Assembly: GCA_965238265.1 (NCBI GenBank)
Contig: OZ250185.1
Span: 2,790,001 to 2,854,000, forward strand
Source of the DNA: JAJDUF01 sp965238265
GTDB lineage: Bacteria; Chloroflexota; UBA11872; UBA12225; JAJDUF01
Length of the DNA stretch: 64,000 nt
Direction: 5' to 3'
A model generated the notes under the pieces. It was given only the letters and a program-made list of their open reading frames with translations. It searched no databases and was not told where the DNA came from. Positions 25,232 through 32,325 of this stretch are shown in pieces (position 1 is the stretch's first letter; each line of letters starts with the position of its first letter). Both the position numbers and the translations under genes were made by a program.

Positions 25232-25779
25232 TCCGCTTGCTCCGACTGGTCGGCCACCTGCGACAGCTCGTAGCGCACAAAGCGGCGCACTTGGACATTC
25301 TCCCCCGTGCGCGCGCTTACCTCCGTCACCAATTGGCCGATGGTTTTGCTGGGATCACGGATGTAGGGCTGCTCGGCCAAGAACAGGGCAGCCCGCCGGT
25401 CCGGGGTCAGGTCGTCCCGGTCGGCGGAGTCCTCCGGAAGGTCGTCCTCGCTGACGTAGAGCGGCTGCATGGCCGCCACCTGCAGCGCTACTTCGTGCGC
25501 CAGGTCGGCAAACTCGCTCGTGCGGGCCACAAAATCGGTCTCGCAATTCAGCTCCACGAGCACGCCGATACGATCACCGGGATGCACGTAGGCGGCAATC
25601 CGTCCCTCGCTGATGGTACGTGCGGAGAGCTTGCTCGCGGCAGCCAAGCCCTCTGCTTCCAGCAGTTGCTTGGCGCTCGCTATGTCCCCATCGGTTTCAG
25701 TGAGTGCCCGCTTGCATGCCATCACGCCGGCGCCGGTTTCCTCCCGGAGCTGGCGTACCATCTCGACTGTTACTGCCAT
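25228..25779 (-). CDS. tsf: Elongation factor Ts, short form
   Basis: EF-Ts exchanges GDP for GTP on EF-Tu. The N-terminal domain starts V-T-V-E-M-V-R-Q-L-R-E-E-T-G-A-G-V-M-A-C-K. The core has V-E-L-N-C-E-T-D-F-V-A-R, and the C-terminus has I-G-E/N-V-Q-V-R-R-F. At 183 residues it lacks much of the second core subdomain of the E. coli protein, as in Thermus-type and other short EF-Ts. The ATG at 25777-25779 is the family start; the frame is open further upstream without support. Confidence 0.96.
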   Translation of the reverse strand: MAVTVEMVRQLREETGAGVMACKRALTETDGDIASAKQLLEAEGLAAASKLSARTISEGRIAAYVHPGDRIGVLVELNCETDFVARTSEFADLAHEVALQVAAMQPLYVSEDDLPEDSADRDDLTPDRRAALFLAEQPYIRDPSKTIGQLVTEVSARTGENVQVRRFVRYELSQVADQSEQAE

Positions 25780-26114
25780 CGTTGCTTGCCTCTCACTGCT
25801 GACTCTACCGCGGCGGCCGGGGTCGTGGTCATATCCTCGCGTTGGTGCATACCATACTGAATAGAGCGCGACTGAGCGTTGGGCGCGCTCCGGAAGCTGC
25901 CCCAAGAATCGCGGCCGGCGCGGCCCTCGATCACCCGCCGGGCCTCGCTCCTCCTCTGGCTATCACCGACGGGACCTCGTGCCGGGTTCCGGGTTGAGGC
26001 GCTCCATACGATTCGCGTAGCATAGCCGACTGGGCACCGCTCACGCTGGCAGCGGCACGAGTGACGTGTGCCGGCGCTGCCGGTAGTCGTGTCAAGGGCT
26101 ACCGCAGCGGCCGC
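25780..26114. other. Spacer between tsf and rpsB, nothing recognised
   Basis: About 335 bases, longer than usual for this gene pair. I see no convincing gene, tRNA, palindrome of the window's repeat families, or clear terminator. It could hold a second promoter for tsf and the genes that follow. Confidence 0.4.
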
Positions 26115-26924
26115 CTAAAGTTCGGCGCCGGCCTCTTGATCCGCTGCCGGCACGTACTCTTCCTCAAGCACAGACAGCCCTACGTCGCTGTCCTCTTCCT
26201 CGCCCAGCTCGGCCGCAGCCTCATCCTCGCTCACAGCGCCACGGACCTGGAACCCTTCGGCGCAGGCATCGGCAACATGACTGCTAATCAGTCGAATGGC
26301 GCGGATCGCATCGTCATTTGCCGGAATGGGCCAGTCTATTTCCGTCGGGTCACAGTTGGAGTCGACCAGCGCCACGATAGGAATGCCCAAGCGCCGTGCC
26401 TCGGCAACGGCAATATGCTCGTGCGTGGTATCCACAATGTAGACGGCACCCGGCAAGCTCCGCATCGTCTCGATACCACCGAAGATCCGCTGGAGGCGAT
26501 CAAGCTGCTCTTGCAGCTTGATCGCTTCCTTCTTGGGTAGTAGCTCGAATTCACCGCGCTCCTTTTGGTATTTCAAGTTCTGCAAGTGCTGAATACGCAA
26601 CTGGATCGTCTGCCAGTTCGTAAGCTGTCCACCAAGCCAACGCTGGTTGATATAGGGCTGGCCGGCACGTTTCGCCTCCTCTTCGATGGTCTCCTGTGCC
26701 TGTTTCTTCGTGCCTACGAACAGCACGTCTTCGCCCGCGATGACGAGATCACGCAGGAACTCGCACGCGGACTGCAAACGGTGGACCGTCTGCTGAAGAT
26801 CGAGAATATGAATACCGTTCCGTTCGGTAAAGATGAACCGCCGCATCTTGGGGTTCCAACGCCGCGTATGGTGGCCGAAATGCACTCCGGCCTCCAACAG
26901 AGTCTTCATAGAGACGTTAGCCAT
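26115..26924 (-). CDS. rpsB: 30S ribosomal protein S2
   Basis: The 269-residue protein starts M-A-N-V-S-M-K-T-L-L-E-A-G-V-H-F-G-H, the S2 signature, and continues with W-N-P-K-M, G-I-H-I-L-D-L, F-V-G-T-K-K-Q-A and R-W-L-G-G-Q-L-T-N. A further segment, I-P-I-V-A-L-V-D-S-N-C-D-P, is conserved. The last 40 residues are acidic, which is common in S2 from several phyla. It is the first gene of the minus-strand core block, so its upstream region (26925-27160) should hold the promoter and perhaps an S2 autoregulatory leader. I could not define either. Confidence 0.97.
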   Translation of the reverse strand: MANVSMKTLLEAGVHFGHHTRRWNPKMRRFIFTERNGIHILDLQQTVHRLQSACEFLRDLVIAGEDVLFVGTKKQAQETIEEEAKRAGQPYINQRWLGGQLTNWQTIQLRIQHLQNLKYQKERGEFELLPKKEAIKLQEQLDRLQRIFGGIETMRSLPGAVYIVDTTHEHIAVAEARRLGIPIVALVDSNCDPTEIDWPIPANDDAIRAIRLISSHVADACAEGFQVRGAVSEDEAAAELGEEEDSDVGLSVLEEEYVPAADQEAGAEL

Positions 26925-27052
26925 GTAAACCGTGCTCCTCCGTGTAGCTGTACGCAGAACGTTTGCCGTGCCGGGCTATCGCAATCGAGATTAGGCCCTG
27001 GCCGCGCGAGATAGTGGGCCAGAGGCACCGAGTGGCCCCCTTAGCAACCCGC

Positions 27053-27080
27053 GTAGGGGCGCAGCATGGCGCGCCCCTAC
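27053..27080. repeat. GTAGGGGCGC...GCGCCCCTAC palindrome
   Basis: Perfect 10-base arms around AGCATGGC. It is a diverged member of the family at 13351 and 54096 (central AACATGTT replaced by AGCATGGC). It lies upstream of rpsB, where the hairpin could affect the leader transcript. Confidence 0.75.
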
Positions 27081-27164
27081 TGCGCCTGCGCGCCAGCGCT
27101 GCTTCCGCAATGGGCCTCGCAAAGTATAACGGACGGCTACCGTTAGCAGCAATCCTGCCGGAGC

Positions 27165-28439
27165 CTATTCTGCAAGCACGTACAGGTGGACGACGGCGCT
27201 GTAAGGCGCTGTTGCGGGGGTGGATGGCGGCGTGTACCCGCCAGCGAAGAGTGCTCTGTTGCCGACCGCTGTGGCCACAAGCGCCTGTCGCTCCTGTGGC
27301 AAGGTCTGCGCGTGCCAAGTCCCGGTGGTCGCGTCGTAGACATCCACCCACCGGCCAGGCCCATAGTAGCGCCCGTCGCTGGAGCGGGAGCTACCACCAA
27401 CAAAGAGCGCCTTGCTCCCGGCGATGGCGGTGGCGGAAATTGCCCCGATCTGGTTCAGGGTGGCTGTGCTCCAGGTGCCGGTCGCGTCGTCGTAGATGTC
27501 TACGAGTGCGGGAGCGGCAGCGATGGGGGTGTCGCTGAGGTGACTGAGCACAGCACTCGACCCCCCGGCGAAAAAGGCCAGCGTCCCAACCGACGTAGCT
27601 CCGAGCTTGCTGCGCGCTTGCGGGAGCACGGCCGTACTCCAGGTGCCGGTGGCATCGTCGTAGATGTCTACTACCGCACTTTCTCGGCCGCTACGCATCC
27701 CGCTGGCGAAGATGGCTTTGTCGCCTACGGTGGTCGCTGCGAGCTGGCTCCGGGCGAGCGAGAGTCTCGCGCTACTCCATCGGCCGGTCGCCGTGTCATA
27801 GATATCCACTTCCGGGCTACGCACGTTCACGCCAAACCCGCCGGCAAAGAGCGCTTTCGTCCCCACGCTCGTCGCCGCCAGGTTGCGGCGTGGCTGCACC
27901 AGAACGTCCGTGCTCCAGACGCCCGTTGCTGCGTCGTAGATGTCTACTACCGCGCTGACCTCGCCGGTACCGGTCCACCCACCGGCAAAGAAGGCCTTTG
28001 TCCCAGCGCTGGTGGCGGCCATATCGCGGCGCGGCACCGACAATCTCGCGGTGCTCCACGTGTCGGTGCGGGAGTCGTAGATGTCCACGATGTCCACGAC
28101 GGCCCCGCCAGCACCACAAGTCCGACTCTCCGCGATAGAGACAGCGCCTATAGCGCAGCCACCGGCAAACAGGGCCTTGCTCCCCACGGTCGTCGCTGCC
28201 AGCGCGGTCCGGGCCTGGGAGAGGGTTGCTTCCAGCCACCTACCATCCCGGTCGCTGGGGCGCGGTGCAAAGATCGGATGATTCTCCGCGTGCGCCGGCA
28301 CAGAATCGGTGCCGGCACGCCGAGCGACCCATAACAGCAGGCCGACGCCGACAACGCTCGCCGCGAGCAGCGCCGTCAGCAGCACGCGACGGCGCGGATA
28401 CCGTTGCCGTGTACCCCTAGGTCTACGGGCCATCCCCAT
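27165..28439 (-). CDS. Membrane-anchored kelch-repeat beta-propeller protein
   Basis: After a basic N-terminus there is one transmembrane segment (about residues 19-40). Seven repeats of about 50 residues follow. Each contains a K-A-L-F-A-G-G-like strand, then V-V-D-I-Y-D-D-A-T-G-T-W-S-T-A and an A-R-x-x-L-A-A-T-x-V-G linker, the double-Gly and Tyr/Trp pattern of kelch motifs. It should form an extracytoplasmic six- or seven-bladed propeller. Such domains bind carbohydrates or proteins; no enzymatic residues are evident. Repeats are very alike in DNA, suggesting recent duplication. It is the neighbour of rpsB but separated by 240 bases and a repeat. Confidence 0.85.
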   Translation of the reverse strand: MGMARRPRGTRQRYPRRRVLLTALLAASVVGVGLLLWVARRAGTDSVPAHAENHPIFAPRPSDRDGRWLEATLSQARTALAATTVGSKALFAGGCAIGAVSIAESRTCGAGGAVVDIVDIYDSRTDTWSTARLSVPRRDMAATSAGTKAFFAGGWTGTGEVSAVVDIYDAATGVWSTDVLVQPRRNLAATSVGTKALFAGGFGVNVRSPEVDIYDTATGRWSSARLSLARSQLAATTVGDKAIFASGMRSGRESAVVDIYDDATGTWSTAVLPQARSKLGATSVGTLAFFAGGSSAVLSHLSDTPIAAAPALVDIYDDATGTWSTATLNQIGAISATAIAGSKALFVGGSSRSSDGRYYGPGRWVDVYDATTGTWHAQTLPQERQALVATAVGNRALFAGGYTPPSTPATAPYSAVVHLYVLAE

Positions 28440-28521
28440 CCCCCGGTGCTCCGGGACTTATCACTTTGAGTAACCTGCTTGCAGCGACCTTAGACATTAG
28501 GTAGCGTGTGATGACAGACGG

Positions 28522-28600
28522 TGGATGGAATGCGAATCGAACCCGCGAGCCAGGCTTACCGCTTGTCAGGCGGCGATGCTACCAGCAGCATCGCCCCTCC
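28522..28600 (-). tRNA. tRNA-Val(GAC)-like sequence, degenerate
   Basis: On the minus strand the sequence GGAGGGG...TCCATCC can form an acceptor stem with one mismatch. A clean anticodon arm GCCGC-CTGACAA-GCGGT places GAC at positions 34-36, and the T-loop GTTCGATTC is present. The D-stem is an unusually tight ATGC/GCAT hairpin, the variable region is about 11 bases, and the T-stem has two mismatches. I therefore regard it as either a divergent tRNA-Val or a pseudo-tRNA. The stem extends beyond the acceptor (GACAGAC...GTCTGTC), giving 16 bases of imperfect pairing around the whole unit. Confidence 0.4.
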
Positions 28601-28682
28601 GCTGTCTGTCACTGTATCAGCCGTCTATGGCCGGATCAGTGTAGGGTCGGCCTATCCAGCTAGTGTGGTGCCAGCCCGTGAC

Positions 28683-28706
28683 GACTACCCCAACTGTGGG
28701 GTAGTC
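28683..28706. promoter_or_regulatory. Perfect palindrome upstream of the toxin-antitoxin pair
   Basis: Ten-base arms GACTACCCCA and TGGGGTAGTC flank ACTG, ending 29 bases before the antitoxin ATG. Position and symmetry suggest an operator for autoregulation by the antitoxin. A chance hairpin or terminator is the alternative, but no T-run follows. Confidence 0.5.
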
Positions 28707-28735
28707 GGCTGACCGGCGAGGCAGGGAAGATTGGC

Positions 28736-29107
28736 ATGGCGAACGAAATCGTGACCCAACAGACGAAGACCAAGCCGGACAAGCCCAGCGCCAGTGAAGA
28801 ACACTTGGAGGACGACGACTATTTCCCTACAACCGAGAATGTGAACACGATGTTGGACTTGCTGGAGGGTCAAGGCGAGGACAGAGCACTCGCACGAGAC
28901 TTGGCTCTAGCTATCTCTGAATCCTGGGTATCCGGGAGTGCGAGCTACACAAGTGCGGCAGTGCAAGTGCTTATGGACTGGATGGCAACAGCAGAGGAGT
29001 ATGCTGATCCTGAAGGCTTGGAGGAGATTAGAGAAGCAAGAAGAAGCATAGAGCGTGGTGAGGGTGTCCCCTGGGACTCGGTGAAGGAGCAGTTAGGCTA
29101 TAAATGA
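28736..29107 (+). CDS. RelB/ParD-like antitoxin
   Basis: The 123-residue acidic protein has a long disordered N-terminus. It ends D-P-E-G-L-E-E-I-R-E-A-R-R-S-I-E-R-G-E-G, then P-W-D-S-V-K-E-Q-L-G. That ending matches the C-terminal toxin-wrapping helix of RelB-type antitoxins (E-x-L-E-D-x-R-x-A-x-x...P-W-E-E-V-K). Its stop overlaps the start of the RelE-like gene (ATGA), the usual antitoxin-toxin arrangement. The GC content is lower than in the neighbours, so the pair is probably acquired. An upstream palindrome may be its binding site. Confidence 0.7.
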   Translation: MANEIVTQQTKTKPDKPSASEEHLEDDDYFPTTENVNTMLDLLEGQGEDRALARDLALAISESWVSGSASYTSAAVQVLMDWMATAEEYADPEGLEEIREARRSIERGEGVPWDSVKEQLGYK

Positions 29108-29375
29108 CGGCAGCACCTGCGTTCAGAATCAGAGATATATCCGATAGGGCAGTAAAGTTCCTGAACAGACGAGATCGTGAGTCTGAGCGTATACAACAGT
29201 GCATGAGCGATATACTCAAGAATCCTTATATCAATAGTAGGCATCTGAAGGGGGTAGGGATAGGTGTAACTGGCGTCGTCGTGTCGGACGCAATCGAATA
29301 ATCTTCAGCATTGACCGGAGGCTATCTCTGATTGACATTATCTACATAGGGGCTAGAGATAAAGCGTACAGGTAG
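29104..29375 (+). pseudogene. RelE/ParE-type mRNA interferase toxin, frameshifted
   Basis: The first frame gives F-R-I-R-D-I-S-D-R-A-V-K-F-L-N-R, then R-E-R/S-E-R-I and N-P-Y-I-N-S-R-H-L-K-G, and stops at 29301. In the -1 frame the sequence continues W-R-R-R-V-G-R-N-R-I-I-F-S-I-D and ends I-I-Y-I-G-A-R-D-K-A-Y-R at a stop at 29373-29375. This is exactly the C-terminal half of the RelE fold with its catalytic Arg residues. One missing G in the GAAGGGGGT run (about 29250) explains the break. It could be a mutation, a sequencing error or programmed -1 slippage. Confidence 0.8.
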
Positions 29376-29400
29376 CCGTTGGCGAGCGGTCAGGGCAAGG

Positions 29401-30810
29401 CTACAGCGCCGTGATTGCGGCGAGGAGGGCCGGCTCGTCGTCCGGGAGCACGGTGCGGGGATCGAGCAAGAGCGCGTTCTGCTCGATGCGTCCCACGACG
29501 GGGGGCGTCGCCTGCCGCAGCGCCGCCGCGATGCCCTCCGCAGTACCCTGCCGCGAGCGTAGGGCAACAACGGCCGTCGGCAACGTGACGCCCGGCAGTG
29601 AGCCGCCGCCGATGGCCGACTCTGCATCGCGCACGCTCACCTCCAAGGTGCGCGACTGCCGACCGATGGCCTCCGCCCACCGCTGCGCGCACTGCGCTAA
29701 CTCCTCCTTGCTGGCGCCGATCATCTGCCACACCGGTATCGCCCTTTCGGCCTCGCCGCGTTGGTAGTGCTGGAGGGTAGCGACCAAACCGGCGAGGGTC
29801 ACTTTGTCCGGGCGCAGCGCGCGCACCAGCGGATGACGACGCAGCGCCGCCAGCGGCTCCCGGCGCCCGACGATCAGCCCGGCTTGCGGCCCACCGAGCA
29901 GCTTGTCTCCGGAGAAGCAGATCACGTCGGCGCCAGCGGCTACGCTGTCCTGCGGCCGCGGCTCCTGAAGCTCCCTGCCCAGGCCAAAGCGGGCCGTGTC
30001 GAGCAGACAGCCACTCCCGAGATCGTCGGCCACCGCCACCTCGCGCTCATGCCCCAGCTGGACGAGGGCTGCGAGGGGTACGCTCTCCGTAAAGCCGACG
30101 ATGCGAAAGTTGCTGGTGTGGACGCGCAGCAGCAGGGCCGTATCATCGGTGATCGCATCGGCATAGTCGGCGAGCCGGGTGCGGTTCGTCGTGCCCACGT
30201 CCACCAGACGGGCACCGCTCTGGCGCAATACGTCGGGAATGCGGAATCCGCCACCGATCTCGACTGCTTGGCCGCGAGAGACGATCACTTCCCGTCCCGC
30301 CGCGAGCGCCGCGAGCACCAGCAGCATTGCGGCCGCATTGTTGTTGACGACCAGCGCCGCCCCGGCGCCGGTCAGCCGCGTCAGTAGCGTCTCGACATGC
30401 ACGTGCCGGCTGCCGCGCTCGCCGGCGCTGAGATCGTATTCCAGGTTGGAATAGCCGGTGGCCGCCGCCGCCATCGCGCGCTGTGTCGCCGCACTCAGCG
30501 GCGCGCGGCCGAGGTTGGTGTGGAGGACGATGCCGGTCGCATTGACCACCCGCCGCAGCGATGGCGCCAAGATACGCTCAACTTGCGCGACGACGTGGCT
30601 GGCGAGGTGTTCGGGTGAAGCTGGCGCGTCGGCCGCCGCCTCCTGACGGGCCGCCGCAAGCACCGCGCGGACCACGTCCACCAGCACGTCACGGGACACG
30701 TGCCCGGCGAGCGCAGCGACCGATGGCGCGTTGAGGAGCCGGTCAACGCTGGGCAGCCGGCGCCGCGCGTCCAGGCTGCTGCCAGCATTGGATTTGCGTG
30801 CGCTGCTCAT
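29401..30810 (-). CDS. selA: L-seryl-tRNA(Sec) selenium transferase
   Basis: This PLP enzyme converts seryl-tRNA(Sec) to selenocysteinyl-tRNA. The family pattern is clear: N-A-T-G-I-V-L-H-T-N-L-G-R-A-P-L, then E-Y-D-L-S-A-G-E-R-G-S-R, V-N-N-N-A-A-A, and the PLP Lys in F-S-G-D-K-L-L-G-G-P-Q-A-G. At about 469 residues it is full length, so selenoprotein synthesis is expected. SelB, SelD and tRNA-Sec are not in the window. The ATG at 30810 is preferred over an upstream GTG/ATG because the latter overlaps a half palindromic element (30816-30840). Confidence 0.95.
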   Translation of the reverse strand: MSSARKSNAGSSLDARRRLPSVDRLLNAPSVAALAGHVSRDVLVDVVRAVLAAARQEAAADAPASPEHLASHVVAQVERILAPSLRRVVNATGIVLHTNLGRAPLSAATQRAMAAAATGYSNLEYDLSAGERGSRHVHVETLLTRLTGAGAALVVNNNAAAMLLVLAALAAGREVIVSRGQAVEIGGGFRIPDVLRQSGARLVDVGTTNRTRLADYADAITDDTALLLRVHTSNFRIVGFTESVPLAALVQLGHEREVAVADDLGSGCLLDTARFGLGRELQEPRPQDSVAAGADVICFSGDKLLGGPQAGLIVGRREPLAALRRHPLVRALRPDKVTLAGLVATLQHYQRGEAERAIPVWQMIGASKEELAQCAQRWAEAIGRQSRTLEVSVRDAESAIGGGSLPGVTLPTAVVALRSRQGTAEGIAAALRQATPPVVGRIEQNALLLDPRTVLPDDEPALLAAITAL

Positions 30811-30860
30811 GGTGACACGCTTAGTCTGCACCACCTTAGCTTACATTGAGCGGCTGTAGC

Positions 30861-32072
30861 TCAGGACCCGAACTTTGCGAGCTTGCCGGCGTGGGCCAGC
30901 ATCAGGCGCATCGCCTCGGTTGCCGGGAAGCGTCCGAGGCCACCTTGCATACAGGCACGCTCCGAGAACGTGGTCACGCGGTCGGGAAACGCCGTGTTGG
31001 CGTGGAGCAAGAACGGCACCGGATGCCAGGAGTGCGCGGCCATGACTGCCGGTGTGGAATGATCGCCAGCGATCACGAATACGTCCGCAGCGATGTCGAG
31101 GAGCGCCGGAATATGCGTATCGAACGCTTCGAGGAGCGCAACCTTGCGGTCAAAATCGCCATCCTCGCCCGCGCTATCGGTCCACTTGTAGTGAATAAAG
31201 AAGAAATCGTACTCGGCGCGGTGCTTTCGCAGCGTCTCGACCTCGGCTGCGAAGTCGGTGCCCGTGGGCAGCACCGTCATGCCGGCGACGCGAGCCAACC
31301 CGTGATAGACCGGGTAGGCGGCGATTGCAGCCGGGCGCAAGCCGTACAGCTCTGAGAGGGACGGGAGCGAGGGGCGCTCGGCAAAGCCACGGACCAGAAT
31401 AGCGTTGGCCGGCCGTTGGTCTTTGAGAATCCGATGCGCTTGCGCGATGAACCGGTTGACCAGCTCTGCCGTATGGGCAGCCTCCTCACATCGCGGCTGC
31501 ACCGGCCGGGGCGGACGACCGGTGATCTGCGGATCGCTGTCGGTCAGTGCGGCGGACAGCCCCTCGCCGCGAATCACCAGCAGAAAACGGTAGCCGGTTT
31601 CCGGCTGCACGAAGAACTCCGCTCCGGGTACAGCAATGGCCCGCAGCCGCTCACACAGCCGGGCGCTCAATTCCGTCGGTATGCGGCCGGCTCGCCGGTC
31701 GGTGATGCACCCCTGAGCGTCAACCGCGGCGAAGTTGCCGCGGGCAGCGACATCGCCCGGCTGCAAGGGGAAGTTGAGGCCCAGCGCCGACAGTGCGCCG
31801 CGTCCGACCTGGTGCTTCACCGGATCGTAGCCGAACAGCGCGAGGTGGCCCGGCCCACTGCCGGGGGTAATGCCCGCGCCAACCGGGTCGGTCAAGCCGA
31901 GTATGGAGCCGGCCGCCAGCTTGTCCAGGTGCGGAGTCCGGGCAGTCTCCAGTTCGCTTTTGCCCGTCTCAGGGTGCGGCAGTCCCCCCAGACCGTCAAT
32001 GACCATCAGGACGATACGGGTATCCTGAGAGATGGCGAGGCCGGAGACAACTTCCGTAGCGATTGCGCTCAC
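30861..32072 (-). CDS. apgM: 2,3-bisphosphoglycerate-independent phosphoglycerate mutase, archaeal type
   Basis: This alkaline-phosphatase-superfamily enzyme interconverts 3- and 2-phosphoglycerate in glycolysis/gluconeogenesis. Diagnostic segments are L-M-V-I-D-G-L-G-G, the phospho-Ser region P-G-S-G-P-G-H-L-A-L-F-G-Y-D, H-Y-K-W-T-D-S-A-G-E-D-G-D and I-A-G-D-H-S-T-P with metal ligands. The type is common in archaea and in Chloroflexota, Aquificota and relatives. The GTG at 32072 follows AAGGAAG. The open frame reaches 32102 into a decayed palindrome. About 403 residues. Confidence 0.93.
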   Translation of the reverse strand: MSAIATEVVSGLAISQDTRIVLMVIDGLGGLPHPETGKSELETARTPHLDKLAAGSILGLTDPVGAGITPGSGPGHLALFGYDPVKHQVGRGALSALGLNFPLQPGDVAARGNFAAVDAQGCITDRRAGRIPTELSARLCERLRAIAVPGAEFFVQPETGYRFLLVIRGEGLSAALTDSDPQITGRPPRPVQPRCEEAAHTAELVNRFIAQAHRILKDQRPANAILVRGFAERPSLPSLSELYGLRPAAIAAYPVYHGLARVAGMTVLPTGTDFAAEVETLRKHRAEYDFFFIHYKWTDSAGEDGDFDRKVALLEAFDTHIPALLDIAADVFVIAGDHSTPAVMAAHSWHPVPFLLHANTAFPDRVTTFSERACMQGGLGRFPATEAMRLMLAHAGKLAKFGS

Positions 32073-32087
32073 GACGTTGCTTCCTTG

Positions 32088-32135
32088 TCCGGCTCGGGTC
32101 ACCTAAACCCCCAACGGACTGTGCAGCCGAGCCGG
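32088..32135 (+). repeat. Decayed palindromic element near the apgM start
   Basis: CCGGCTCGG on the left and CCGAGCCGG on the right pair perfectly over 9 bases. The loop starts CACCTAAACCCCCAACGGACT and is followed by GTGC, as in the other copies, but the inner part of the left arm has lost about 3 bases. It covers the upstream edge of apgM. Confidence 0.55.
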
Positions 32136-32210
32136 GTCACTCTCAACTGGTAGCGTGACCTTAGCATGGCCTCGTCTGCCTCGCCAAGCCTCCGGGGTAG
32201 CTCCTTTTCA

Positions 32211-32280
32211 GCCACAGAGAGCATAGAGAGTGAGTGGCTATCCCCTATCTCCTCGCAGTGAACGCTGTGTTCTCTGTGGC
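32211..32280. repeat. GCCACAGAGA...TCTCTGTGGC inverted repeat
   Basis: Arms GCCACAGAGA and TCTCTGTGGC are perfect complements, with further partial pairing inside. A second copy of the same type is at 36250-36332. These CACAGAG-rich units are a dispersed repeat of unknown origin and lie between divergently placed genes here. Confidence 0.75.
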
Positions 32281-32325
32281 TCAAGCGGTGTCGAGCTGCC
32301 GCTATACTGAGCCGCAGCACGCAAG

